Below, piece by piece: positions 15,861-24,766 of a stretch of DNA of 42,233 nucleotides. The DNA comes from JACZWL01 sp046756445 (lineage in GTDB: Bacteria > Pseudomonadota > Gammaproteobacteria > Steroidobacterales > Woeseiaceae). The notes beneath the pieces are model-generated. The model had not been told where the DNA came from. It searched no databases and saw only the letters and a list, made by a program, of their open reading frames with translations. Within the stretch, counting starts at the first letter, position 1. Every line of letters begins with the position of its first letter. A program made the position numbers and the translations under genes. The stretch covers positions 1 to 42,233 of the forward strand of contig JBHHWI010000014.1 in NCBI GenBank assembly GCA_046756445.1, given 5' to 3'.

Positions 15861-17195
15861 TCAGGTGGCGGCTTCGGCAACGGCCGCGGCCAGCCTTTCG
15901 GCGAGCAGCGTTACCTGGTCTTCGTCTTCGCCCTCGACCATGACGCGTATCACCGGCTCGGTACCCGAGGCGCGCAGCACGACACGCCCGGATTCCGCCA
16001 GCTCTCCCTCCACCTTGCTGACTGCATCCCGAATCTTGCTGGATGTCGATGGATCGAGGCTTTTCCCCGTCGGCACGTTAAGCATCGTCTGTGGGAATTT
16101 CGGCATGCCGTCAGCAAGATCCGACAGGGTTCTGGCCGTCTGCTTCATAACCGCGAGCACCTGTAATGCGGTGATGAGTCCGTCGCCGGTTGTCGTACGA
16201 TCAAGACAGATAACATGCCCGGATGTTTCCCCGCCAATGATGCCGCCTGTCTCACAGAGTGTTTCCAGCACATACCGGTCTCCGACCCGCGCCCGGCGAA
16301 ATTCGATGTCATGCGCCTCGAGCGCACGCTCGAGGCCCAGATTGCTCATCACGGTTCCGACGACCGGGCCTTTCAGCCGCCCCTCGCGCTTCCGTGCCGT
16401 CGCCAGTATGTACAGGAGCTGGTCGCCGTCGACGATCTTGCCGAGTTCATCGACCATGACCACACGATCGCCGTCGCCGTCCAGCGCGATGCCGGCGTTG
16501 GCCCGGACCGCCGGGACGGTCTGTTGCAGTAACTCGGGGTGGGTAGACCCGCAACCATCGTTGATGTTGCGGCCATTGGGCGAGCAGCCGATAGGAATCA
16601 CTTCGGCACCGAGCTCGCTCAGCGTGACGGGCCCGACCGTGTATCCGGCACCGTTGGCGCCGTCGAATACTACCTTGACATCGCTCAGATTCAGATCATC
16701 CGGAAATGTCGAGGCGCAAAATTCCCGGTAGCGCCGGCGTGCCGTATCGATCCTCTTGGCGCGCCCGAGAGACTTCGATTCGAGCGTGATGGCCGGCCGG
16801 CTGAGAAAACGCTCGATCTCCAGTTCCGTTTCGTCCGACAGCTTGCAACCGGCGCCGTCGAAGAACTTGATGCCGTTGTCGTCATACCGGTTATGGGACG
16901 CACTGATGACGACGCCGAGGCTCGCATCCAGACACTGGGTCAGGTAGGCGATTCCGGGCGTCGGTAACGGCCCGAGCAATAGCACATCCGCGCCTGCGGC
17001 AACGAATCCGGCCTCGAGTGCCGACTCGAACATGTAGCCCGACAGTCTGGTGTCTTTTCCTATCAGCACCGTGCCACCGGCCGGCACGAGTACCTGGGCC
17101 GCGGCACTGGCCAGCCGGAGCGCAAAGTCTGCGCTCATCGGGTCCTCGCCGACCGTTCCCCGGACCCCGTCCGTGCCAAAAAAGCGCTTGGTCAT
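15861..17195 (-). CDS. glmM: Phosphoglucosamine mutase
   Basis: This 444-residue enzyme converts glucosamine 6-phosphate to glucosamine 1-phosphate for peptidoglycan and LPS precursors. S100 in ISASHN is the phosphorylated serine, DGDGDR binds magnesium, and GGETSGHVI and RASGTEPVIRVM are the sugar and phosphate loops. The residue after SASHN is arginine (codon CGG) where most family members have proline. The ATG overlaps the folP stop by 4 bp. Confidence 0.97.
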   Translation of the reverse strand: MTKRFFGTDGVRGTVGEDPMSADFALRLASAAAQVLVPAGGTVLIGKDTRLSGYMFESALEAGFVAAGADVLLLGPLPTPGIAYLTQCLDASLGVVISASHNRYDDNGIKFFDGAGCKLSDETELEIERFLSRPAITLESKSLGRAKRIDTARRRYREFCASTFPDDLNLSDVKVVFDGANGAGYTVGPVTLSELGAEVIPIGCSPNGRNINDGCGSTHPELLQQTVPAVRANAGIALDGDGDRVVMVDELGKIVDGDQLLYILATARKREGRLKGPVVGTVMSNLGLERALEAHDIEFRRARVGDRYVLETLCETGGIIGGETSGHVICLDRTTTGDGLITALQVLAVMKQTARTLSDLADGMPKFPQTMLNVPTGKSLDPSTSSKIRDAVSKVEGELAESGRVVLRASGTEPVIRVMVEGEDEDQVTLLAERLAAAVAEAAT

Positions 17196-18031
17196 TGTTC
17201 CCTGCCTGACTGCATTACCGCATCCACGATTCTGAGCGCATCGACCGTCGCCCCCACGTCATGCGTGCGCACTATATTTGCCCCGCGCTCCACGGCCATG
17301 ACGGCCGCGGCGACGCCCGACGACAGCCGGTCGTCGAGACCCTTGCCGGTCAAGTGCCCGAGTGTACTCTTGCGCGACAGGCCGACCAGCAGGGGCATCC
17401 CGAGCGCCTTGAATCGGTCAAGGTCGGCCAGCAGACGCACATTGTGCTCGTGGGTCTTGCCGAAGCCAAATCCAGGGTCGATGACGATTCTTTCCGCCTC
17501 GATTCCGGCCTCCCGGCACGCCGCCACCCGGCCGGACAGATACGCCAGTATGTCGCCGGGAAATCGCTCGTAGGCCGGGTTTTGCTGCATCGTGCGGGGC
17601 TCACCCTGCATGTGCATCAGGCACACGCCGACATCGAGCGCCGACGCCGATTCGAGCGCACCGTCCCGGGTCAGCGCACACACGTCGTTGATCATCGCCG
17701 CGCCGGCGTCCACGGCGGCGCGCATCACGGCCGGCTTGCTGGTATCGACAGAGATCACCACGTCGCCGCGGCCGGCGATTGCTTCAATGACCGGGATGAC
17801 GCGGTCGAGCTCTTCGCCTTCCGGCACACTCTCTGCACCCGGCCGAGTCGATTCGCCGCCGATATCGATGATATCGGCACCGGCGGCCTGCATGCGCCCT
17901 GCCCGGCTGACGGCCGCATCGACGTCGAGGAATCTTCCGCCATCCGAGAACGAATCCGGCGTAACGTTGATAACGCCCATCACCCGCGGGCGATCGAGGT
18001 TGAGCGTTCGGGAACCCAGGCGCAAGTGCAT
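17192..18031 (-). CDS. folP: Dihydropteroate synthase
   Basis: This 279-residue TIM-barrel enzyme condenses p-aminobenzoate with dihydropterin pyrophosphate in folate synthesis and is the sulfonamide target. GVINVTPDSFSDGG, DIIDIGGESTRPGAE, MINDVCAL and DPGFGFGKTHEHN are the pterin and diphosphate loops. I choose the ATG at 18031; a TTG directly before it is less likely. It sits between ftsH and glmM, as is usual in the group. Confidence 0.97.
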   Translation of the reverse strand: MHLRLGSRTLNLDRPRVMGVINVTPDSFSDGGRFLDVDAAVSRAGRMQAAGADIIDIGGESTRPGAESVPEGEELDRVIPVIEAIAGRGDVVISVDTSKPAVMRAAVDAGAAMINDVCALTRDGALESASALDVGVCLMHMQGEPRTMQQNPAYERFPGDILAYLSGRVAACREAGIEAERIVIDPGFGFGKTHEHNVRLLADLDRFKALGMPLLVGLSRKSTLGHLTGKGLDDRLSSGVAAAVMAVERGANIVRTHDVGATVDALRIVDAVMQSGREQ

Positions 18032-18046
18032 CAAGTCGTTCTGTTT

Positions 18047-18080
18047 CCCCGTCCGGACGGGGCATCGGTAAATGGCCGAT
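18047..18080. repeat. two hairpins in the ftsH-folP gap
   Basis: A perfect 16 bp palindrome CCCCGTCCGGACGGGG (18047-18062) is followed by ATCGG-TAAATGG-CCGAT (18064-18080). In the message they would form two adjacent hairpins between the ftsH stop and folP start. No T run follows on the minus strand, so this is not a classic terminator. A role in RNA processing or stability is a guess. Confidence 0.55.
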
Positions 18081-18081
18081 A

Positions 18082-20004
18082 TCAGTGTTCGCTGGCGGGA
18101 CCGCCGATGACGCCGGCAGACTCGGCCTCTTTGTCTTTACTGGCGCCTTCGCCCTCCGAATCGTCGGAGTCCTCCCAGCCTTCAGGCGGCCTTGGCTCAC
18201 GGCCTTCCATGATGTCTTTGACCTGCACATTATCGATCGTCTCGTATTTCATCAGCGCGCCGGCCATGACATGCAGTTTGTCTTCATGTTCGTCGAGGAT
18301 CGCTTTGGCGCGACCGTAATTGCGGTCGATGATATTCCTGACTTCCTCGTCGATCGTATGCACCGTGACATCAGACACCTGCTTGTGCTGGGTCACCGAG
18401 CGGCCCAGAAATACTTCGCCGTCATCCTCACTGTAGGTAAGCGGCCCGAGCTTCTCGCTCAGCCCCCACTTGGTCACCATGTTGCGGGCAATCTCCGTAG
18501 CGCGCTCGATGTCGTTTGCAGCTCCCGTCGTGACTCGCTCCGGCCCGTTTATCATCTCTTCGGCAAGCCGGCCGCCGAACAGCGTCGAGATGGTACTCTC
18601 GAGTTGCTGTTTCGAGGTGCTGTACCGGTCCTCTTCAGGCAGATACATGGTGACGCCGAGCGCCCTGCCGCGCGGAATAATAGTCACCTTGTATACCGGG
18701 TCATGTTCCGGCACGCAGTAGCCGACAATCGCATGACCCGCCTCGTGATAGGCCGTGTTTCGCTTCTCCTTCTCGCTCATGACCATGGAACGGCGCTCAG
18801 TGCCCATCATGATCTTGTCCTTGGCCTGCTCGAACTCGTCCATGCTCACGACGCGCTTGTTGGCGCGGGCGGCGAACAAGGCTGCCTCGTTGACCAGGTT
18901 GGCAAGGTCGGCGCCTGAGAAGCCGGGCGTGCCGCGCGCGATTACGTTCGGCCGGACATCGTCGTCGAGCGGAACCTTGCGCATGTGGACTTTCAGAATC
19001 AGTTCCCGGCCGCGAATGTCCGGCAAGGGCACAACCACCTGCCTGTCGAATCGTCCCGGCCGCAGTAATGCCGGGTCGAGTACGTCCGGCCTGTTGGTGG
19101 CCGCGATGACGATGATCCCCTCGTTGCCCTCGAATCCGTCCATCTCGACGAGCATCTGATTCAGCGTCTGCTCGCGCTCGTCGTGCCCGCCACCGAGGCC
19201 CGCTCCACGATGCCGCCCGACGGCGTCGAGCTCGTCGATGAAAATGATGCACGGTGCCTGCTTCTTGGCCTGATCGAACATGTCACGGACGCGCGATGCA
19301 CCCACGCCGACGAACATTTCGACGAAGTCCGATCCGGAAATCGTGAAAAACGGCACCTTGGCTTCGCCCGCTATCGCCTTGGCCAGCAAGGTCTTGCCGG
19401 TCCCCGGCGGGCCGACCATCAGCACGCCCTTGGGTATCTTGCCGCCCAGGCGCTGGAATTTGCTCGGGTCCTTGAGAAAATCGACGATCTCGGCGACTTC
19501 GGCCTTTGCCTCGTCGACCCCGGCAACGTCGGCGAAGGAAACACCGACCTGGTCCTCGCCGAGCAGGCGCGCCTTGCTCTTGCCGAACGACATGGCTCCG
19601 CGGCCACCGCCGCCACCCTGCATCTGCCGCATGAAGTAAATCCAGACGCCGATCAACAACAGGATCGGAAATGAGCTGATCAGCAGCTGTCCTATCAGGC
19701 TCTGCGACTTGGGCTCCTGCGCCGTGAACTTGACGCCGTTGTCCTCGAGGAGCCCGATAAGCGTATTGTTGTCGGTCTCGGGACTGATCGTGTAGTAGGT
19801 GAGCGGCGGACGATTCCCGTAGCGGATTCGCTTTTCCTCGAATTCGACCCGCTCGACGTTTCCCGCGCGAACCTGCTCGAGGAACTCCGAATAATCCTTC
19901 TTCTCCGGGGGCGGGCCACTGACGCCGCTCAGGCCCTGCACAACCGACAGCAGCACGACGATAATGACAATGAAGACGAGGATGTTCTTGGTTAGATCGT
20001 TCAC
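18082..20004 (-). CDS. ftsH: ATP-dependent zinc metalloprotease FtsH
   Basis: This 640-residue inner-membrane AAA+ protease degrades misfolded membrane proteins and, in E. coli, sigma-32 and LpxC. Two membrane segments (about 7-25 and 104-124) flank a periplasmic domain. Walker A GPPGTGKT is at 198-205, Walker B IIFIDE near 253-258, and the zinc site HEAGH at 420-424. The C-terminal tail is charged. The GTG at 20004 has no good ribosome-binding site but gives the normal N-terminus. A promoter candidate and a palindrome lie upstream. Confidence 0.97.
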   Translation of the reverse strand: MNDLTKNILVFIVIIVVLLSVVQGLSGVSGPPPEKKDYSEFLEQVRAGNVERVEFEEKRIRYGNRPPLTYYTISPETDNNTLIGLLEDNGVKFTAQEPKSQSLIGQLLISSFPILLLIGVWIYFMRQMQGGGGGRGAMSFGKSKARLLGEDQVGVSFADVAGVDEAKAEVAEIVDFLKDPSKFQRLGGKIPKGVLMVGPPGTGKTLLAKAIAGEAKVPFFTISGSDFVEMFVGVGASRVRDMFDQAKKQAPCIIFIDELDAVGRHRGAGLGGGHDEREQTLNQMLVEMDGFEGNEGIIVIAATNRPDVLDPALLRPGRFDRQVVVPLPDIRGRELILKVHMRKVPLDDDVRPNVIARGTPGFSGADLANLVNEAALFAARANKRVVSMDEFEQAKDKIMMGTERRSMVMSEKEKRNTAYHEAGHAIVGYCVPEHDPVYKVTIIPRGRALGVTMYLPEEDRYSTSKQQLESTISTLFGGRLAEEMINGPERVTTGAANDIERATEIARNMVTKWGLSEKLGPLTYSEDDGEVFLGRSVTQHKQVSDVTVHTIDEEVRNIIDRNYGRAKAILDEHEDKLHVMAGALMKYETIDNVQVKDIMEGREPRPPEGWEDSDDSEGEGASKDKEAESAGVIGGPASEH

Positions 20005-20029
20005 TTGAGGCCGGCGCTCCGACTGGCGT

Positions 20030-20046
20030 ATTAGACTCCGTCTAAT
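20030..20046. repeat. perfect palindrome before ftsH
   Basis: ATTAGAC and GTCTAAT face each other across TCC, a 7 bp inverted repeat with a 3 bp centre. It lies 26 bp before the ftsH start and just after its proposed promoter, so it could be an operator or a 5' leader hairpin. Confidence 0.6.
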
Positions 20047-20057
20047 AATTGGACACT

Positions 20058-20085
20058 ACTATAGTTGATAGTTTCTCGCTACCAA
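20058..20085 (-). promoter_or_regulatory. candidate promoter of ftsH
   Basis: On the minus strand TTGGTA (20085-20080) and TATAGT (20063-20058) are 16 bp apart, overlapping the end of rlmE. This is a sigma-70-type match; no sigma-32-like CCCC element is seen here, although ftsH is a heat-shock gene in E. coli. Confidence 0.45.
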
Positions 20086-20682
20086 GTAAACCTCACTGCT
20101 TGCGGGCCTGGAAGCCTTTGGTTTCATAATCCGCACGCGCTCGAAGGCTTCTCCGGCGCCAGCAACGAACGCCTCCGTGCCCTCGCCCTGAAACAGCTTG
20201 CAGATAAAACTACCCCGGCGCACGAGAATCTTGCCCGCAAGTTCGAGCGCCAGTTCGGCCAGATACATGGATCTCGGCTGATCGATCGCCTTGTTCCCGC
20301 TTATATTGGGCGCCATATCGCTCATTACAAGGTCTGCGCGCGAGTTTCCCAGCGCGTCCAGAAGTAAGCGCAGCGTGCCGTCTTCGGTAAAGTCGCCGGA
20401 AATCACCTCCACCGACGGCAGGGCATCGATCGGCAGGATGTCCAGCGCGATGATCCGGCATCGCCCCTCGAGCCGCCGCGAGACATACTGGCTCCAGCCG
20501 CCGGGGGCCGCGCCGAGATCGACGCAGGTCATGTCCGGTTTCAGGATTCGCTCCTTCTGTAATATCTGCTCCAGCTTGTAGACGGCCCGGGAGCGCCAGC
20601 CGTCCCGCTTTGCCCGGAGCACATAGGGGTCACGTTTCCGGCGATCTGTCCACGTACCGCCGCCTCTTCTGCCTGTGCTCAT
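20059..20682 (-). CDS. rlmE: 23S rRNA (uridine-2'-O)-methyltransferase RlmE
   Basis: This 207-residue enzyme (FtsJ/RrmJ) methylates U2552 in the A loop of 23S rRNA in the 50S subunit. The SAM motif is DLGAAPGGWSQY (55-66). The K-D-K-E catalytic set is present as K36, D122 (SDMAPN), K162 and E197. ATG start. It is followed by ftsH, the same pairing as in E. coli, and is divergent from yhbY with very little space between them. Confidence 0.97.
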   Translation of the reverse strand: MSTGRRGGGTWTDRRKRDPYVLRAKRDGWRSRAVYKLEQILQKERILKPDMTCVDLGAAPGGWSQYVSRRLEGRCRIIALDILPIDALPSVEVISGDFTEDGTLRLLLDALGNSRADLVMSDMAPNISGNKAIDQPRSMYLAELALELAGKILVRRGSFICKLFQGEGTEAFVAGAGEAFERVRIMKPKASRPASSEVYLVARNYQL

Positions 20683-20704
20683 CGAATTGTTAAACTCGGC
20701 ACCG

Positions 20705-21007
20705 GTGAATCTGTCGGACTCTCAAAAGAAATACCTGCGCGGCCTGGGTCATCGGCTCAAGCCCGTCATTACGGTGGGCGAAGCCGGACTGTCCGGGCCG
20801 GTCCTGAAGGAATTCGAGTCGACAATTTCGCATCATGAGCTCATAAAAGTAAGGGTCAGGGCGCCGGACAGGGAGGCCCGCGATTCGATAATCGACGATT
20901 TGTGCAGGCAGGGGGCCGCGGACCTGGTTCAGCGCATCGGCAATGTCGCCTTGATCTATCGCCGCAATCCGGACGAACCGGGTCTTCGCCTGCCGGGCTA
21001 TTCGTAA
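20705..21007 (+). CDS. yhbY: YhbY family ribosome-assembly RNA-binding protein
   Basis: This protein of about 100 residues has a single CRM domain and binds pre-50S particles in E. coli. The helix VNLSDSQKKYLRGLGHRLKP, the loop ITVGEAGLSGPVL and the stretch HHELIKVRV match the family. I choose the GTG at 20705, which aligns with the E. coli N-terminus (MNLS); a GTG at 20675 would overlap rlmE. No clear ribosome-binding site is seen. Its end overlaps greA by 10 bp, tail to tail. Confidence 0.9.
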   Translation: MNLSDSQKKYLRGLGHRLKPVITVGEAGLSGPVLKEFESTISHHELIKVRVRAPDREARDSIIDDLCRQGAADLVQRIGNVALIYRRNPDEPGLRLPGYS

Positions 21008-21474
21008 CGTACGCTGATGACTTCGTAGTGTTTTTCACCGCCCGGCGCCGAAAAACAGACCTCATCGCCTTCATTCTTGCCGATCAACGCCCGCGCGATC
21101 GGCGATGTGAACGAAATGAGACCGGTCTTGATGTCGGCCTCGTCCTCTCCCACAATGGTGTAGGCGATTTCCTTGCCGCTCTTCTCATCGCGCAATTCGA
21201 CGGTCGAGCCAAACACGATTCTGCCTTTCGCGTCGATCGCCGTGACGTCGATGATCTCCGGGTTGGACAACTTGCCCTCGATGTCCTTGATACGCGCCTC
21301 TATGAATCCCTGTTGCTCCTTGGCGGCGTGATATTCCGCGTTTTCCCGCAGATCGCCGTGGGCTCGCGCCTCCGCAATCGCCTTGATGATTGCCGGGCGG
21401 TCCCGTGATTTCAAGTGTTTGAGTTCGTCGCGCAGCATATCGGCGCCACGAACCGTCATTGGCACCTTTTTCAA
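20998..21474 (-). CDS. greA: Transcription elongation factor GreA
   Basis: This 158-residue factor enters the RNA polymerase secondary channel and stimulates cleavage of backtracked RNA. The N-terminal coiled coil carries the tip acidic residues D41 and E44 in GDLRENAEYHAAKEQQ. A C-terminal FKBP-like domain follows. The start is a TTG at 21474 with a near-perfect GGGAGGT 6 bp upstream. The resulting MKKVPMTVRGA matches E. coli MQAIPMTLRGA. The TTG overlaps the carB stop (TTGA). An ATG at 21459 is the fallback. Confidence 0.96.
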   Translation of the reverse strand: MKKVPMTVRGADMLRDELKHLKSRDRPAIIKAIAEARAHGDLRENAEYHAAKEQQGFIEARIKDIEGKLSNPEIIDVTAIDAKGRIVFGSTVELRDEKSGKEIAYTIVGEDEADIKTGLISFTSPIARALIGKNEGDEVCFSAPGGEKHYEVISVRYE

Positions 21475-24400
21475 GCAGCCACCTCCCTGTGCAGGTCCTG
21501 GAGGCGGTTGACGTCGCTGTCGTCGAGATGCTCGAGCGCCGTGCAGGTCGCAACGGCGGCACCGAGCGTCGTGTAATAGGTTACGTTCTCACGGACGGCT
21601 TCAGCCCTGATCGACAGGGATTCCTGGATCGCTTGCTTGCCCTCGGTCGTATTGACGATCAGCGAGATCTCGCCGTTCTTGATCATATCCACGATATGCG
21701 GCCTGCCTTCGCGCACCTTGTTGGCGCGGCGACATGATACTCCCGCGGACGCGAGCGCTCTTGCGGTGCCATGGGTCGCCACGATATCGAAGCCGCGATC
21801 GGCCAGTATCTGCGCGAGCTCGATCGCGCCGTCCTTGTCACGGTCACGAACGCTCAGCAGCGCGGCGCCGTGGCGCGGCAGCACGACGCCCGAGGCGAGT
21901 TGCGCCTTCGCGTAGGCCTCGCCGAACGACCGGCCGATTCCCATTACCTCGCCCGTCGATTTCATTTCCGGCCCCAGGATAGGGTCGGCGCCGGCAAACC
22001 TGATGAAGGGAAATACCGACTCCTTCACCGAGTAATACGCCGGCACGCGCTGATTGACGTATCCCTGGTCCTGGAGCGATTCGCCGATCATTACGCGTGC
22101 CGCAATCTTGGCCATCGGCAGCCCGATCGATTTCGAAACGAAGGGAATCGTCCGTGAGGCACGGGGATTGACCTCCAGCAGGTAGACATTGTCGTTTTGA
22201 ATCGCGAATTGCGTGTTCATCAGCCCGACGACATTCAGGCCCTTCGCGAGTTTAACGACTTGCTCGACCAGCGTTTCCTGCACCCCCGAATCGAGGCTGA
22301 ACGGCGGCAGGGAACAACCGGAGTCCCCGGAATGCACGCCGGCCTGCTCGATGTGTTCCATGATGCCGCCGACGAGCACGCGTTCGCCGTCGCAGACCGC
22401 GTCTACATCGACTTCGGTCGCCAGGTCGAGAAACCTGTCAAGCAGCACCGGGCTGTCGTTCGATACATCGATGGCCGCGTCCATGTAGGCGGCCAGATCT
22501 TCCTCGTTGTGGACGATCTCCATCGCCCGGCCACCGAGTACGTAGGAAGGCCTGACGACCAGCGGATAGCCGACGACGCTGCCCATCGACAGCGCCTCGT
22601 CCGGATTACGGGCCGTGCTGTTGGGCGGCTGGCGAAGATCCAGTTCGTCGACGAGCTTCTGAAATCGTTCACGGTCCTCGGCGAGATCGATCGATTCAGG
22701 CGATGTGCCGATGATCGGCGCTCCGGCCGCCTCGAGGTCCCGCGCCAGCTTCAACGGCGTCTGCCCGCCGTACTGAACGATGACGCCTTCGGGCTTCTCC
22801 TTGTCGATGATCTCCATCACGTCCTCGAAGGTGAGCGACTCGAAGTACAGCCGGTCCGACGTATCGTAGTCCGTTGAGACCGTCTCGGGATTGCAATTGA
22901 CCATGATGGTCTCGTAGCCGGCTTCCCGGAGCGCAAGCGCCGCGTGCACGCAGCAATAGTCGAACTCGATACCCTGGCCGATCCGGTTCGGGCCGCCACC
23001 GAGTATCAGTACCTTCGGCTTGTCCGACGGCTCCGCCTCGCATTCCTCCTCGTAGGTTGAGTACAGGTAGGCCGTCGATGTCGCGAACTCGGCCGCGCAG
23101 GTGTCTACACGTTTGAATACCGGGCGCAGTTCGTGCTCGATTCGCCGCTGGCGAATGACGTCCTCGTCGGCCCGGACTAGCTCGCCGATTCGCGCGTCAG
23201 AGAATCCCTTGCGCTTGAGCAGTCGCAGCCTTGCCGTGGCGAGCCCGTCCAGGCCTTGCTTGCGGACCATGGTCTCCTCGATAACGAGGTCGGCAATCTG
23301 CACCAGGAACCAGGGATCGATGCCGGTAAGCTTGGCGACATCGTCGAACGTGAAGCCCTGCCGCATGGCGTCCGCCACGTGCAGAAGCCGTTCGGGCCCC
23401 GGGTGCCGCAATTCCCGTCGCAGCCTGTCCCGCTCATCGCCGTCGCCGGGAAATCGGCTCCTTTCATTCAGTCCGGTGACGCCGGTCTCCAGCCCGCGCA
23501 GCGCTTTTTGAAATGATTCCTGAAAGGTCCTGCCAATGGCCATGACCTCGCCGACTGACTTCATCTGCGTGGTCAGCCGCTCGCTTGTCCCGGGAAATTT
23601 CTCGAACGTAAACCTCGGAATCTTGGTCACGACGTAATCGATGGCCGGCTCGAACGACGCCGGCGTGGCGCCACCTGTAATTTCGTTCTTCAGTTCGTCG
23701 AGCGTGTAGCCGACAGCCAGTTTCGCGGCGACCTTGGCTATCGGAAAGCCGGTTGCCTTGGACGCCAGAGCCGACGAACGCGACACCCGCGGATTCATTT
23801 CGATGACAACCAAGCGTCCGTCTTCGGGATTCACGGCAAATTGCACATTCGAGCCACCGGTCTCGACCCCGATCTTGCGCAACACGTCGATGGAGGCGTC
23901 GCGCATCCTCTGGTACTCCTTATCCGTCAGCGTCTGGGCCGGCGCTACGGTAATCGAATCACCGGTGTGCACGCCCATCGCATCGACGTTTTCGATGGAG
24001 CACACGACGATGCAATTGTCGTTTCGGTCCCGGACGACTTCCATCTCGAATTCCTTCCAGCCGAGTACCGATTCCTCCAGCAGAACTTCGGTCGTTGGCG
24101 ACATTTCCAGGCCGTGGGCGACGACCTTTTTGAATTCCTCGCGGTTATACGCAATGCCGCCGCCGGTACCGCCCAGGGTGAAAGACGGCCGGATGATGGT
24201 CGGATAGCCGATGTCATCCTGTTTCTCCAGCGCCTCTTCCAGGGAGTGAGCGATCGTCGAGGCCGGCACCTCCAGTCCGATGTCGGTCATGGCTTCGCGG
24301 AAAAGCTCGCGATCCTCCGCCATGTCGATCGCCTCGCGAGACGCCGCGATGAGCTCGACATCGTGTTTTTCCAGGACGCCTTCTCTCACCAGATCCAGGG

Positions 24401-24695
24401 CGCAGTTCAGTCCCGTCTGGCCTCCCATCGTCGGCAGCAATGCGTCAGGGCTTTCTTTTTCGATGATCCTTTCGACGGCGGACCAGTGGACGGGCTCGAT
24501 GTAGATTGCATCGGCCATCTCGGGGTCGGTCATGATGGTGGCCGGATTGGAATTCACGAGGATAACGCGAAACCCCTCTTCCTTGAGCGCCTTGCATGCC
24601 TGGGCGCCGGAATAGTCGAATTCGCATGCCTGGCCAATGACGATCGGCCCGGCGCCGATGATCAGGACGCTGTCGATATCAGTCCGTTTCGGCAT
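21471..24695 (-). CDS. carB: Carbamoyl-phosphate synthase large subunit
   Basis: At 1074 residues this subunit makes carbamoyl phosphate from bicarbonate, ammonia and two ATP for arginine and pyrimidine synthesis. Two homologous ATP-grasp halves are visible. Each begins with an IGAGP or LGGGPNRIGQGIEFDY nucleotide motif and contains an EVNPR or EMNPR loop. The oligomerisation region lies between them and the MGS-like allosteric domain is at the C-terminus. ATG start, 71 bp after carA; the stop overlaps greA. Confidence 0.98.
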   Translation of the reverse strand: MPKRTDIDSVLIIGAGPIVIGQACEFDYSGAQACKALKEEGFRVILVNSNPATIMTDPEMADAIYIEPVHWSAVERIIEKESPDALLPTMGGQTGLNCALDLVREGVLEKHDVELIAASREAIDMAEDRELFREAMTDIGLEVPASTIAHSLEEALEKQDDIGYPTIIRPSFTLGGTGGGIAYNREEFKKVVAHGLEMSPTTEVLLEESVLGWKEFEMEVVRDRNDNCIVVCSIENVDAMGVHTGDSITVAPAQTLTDKEYQRMRDASIDVLRKIGVETGGSNVQFAVNPEDGRLVVIEMNPRVSRSSALASKATGFPIAKVAAKLAVGYTLDELKNEITGGATPASFEPAIDYVVTKIPRFTFEKFPGTSERLTTQMKSVGEVMAIGRTFQESFQKALRGLETGVTGLNERSRFPGDGDERDRLRRELRHPGPERLLHVADAMRQGFTFDDVAKLTGIDPWFLVQIADLVIEETMVRKQGLDGLATARLRLLKRKGFSDARIGELVRADEDVIRQRRIEHELRPVFKRVDTCAAEFATSTAYLYSTYEEECEAEPSDKPKVLILGGGPNRIGQGIEFDYCCVHAALALREAGYETIMVNCNPETVSTDYDTSDRLYFESLTFEDVMEIIDKEKPEGVIVQYGGQTPLKLARDLEAAGAPIIGTSPESIDLAEDRERFQKLVDELDLRQPPNSTARNPDEALSMGSVVGYPLVVRPSYVLGGRAMEIVHNEEDLAAYMDAAIDVSNDSPVLLDRFLDLATEVDVDAVCDGERVLVGGIMEHIEQAGVHSGDSGCSLPPFSLDSGVQETLVEQVVKLAKGLNVVGLMNTQFAIQNDNVYLLEVNPRASRTIPFVSKSIGLPMAKIAARVMIGESLQDQGYVNQRVPAYYSVKESVFPFIRFAGADPILGPEMKSTGEVMGIGRSFGEAYAKAQLASGVVLPRHGAALLSVRDRDKDGAIELAQILADRGFDIVATHGTARALASAGVSCRRANKVREGRPHIVDMIKNGEISLIVNTTEGKQAIQESLSIRAEAVRENVTYYTTLGAAVATCTALEHLDDSDVNRLQDLHREVAA

Positions 24696-24766
24696 CAGCC
24701 GTGACCCGGTTTTTTTCTAGAATATACATTACCTAAATATCTTATCTTACTGTTTTAAATAAATTT
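24696..24766. other. AT-rich spacer between carA and carB
   Basis: These 71 bp contain runs of A and T (TTTAAATAAATTTTC, TTTTTTTCTAG) in sharp contrast to the GC-rich genes around them. On the minus strand a TATTCT or TATATT element lies about 30 bp before carB and may be an internal promoter, but no good -35 box is seen. Confidence 0.5.
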
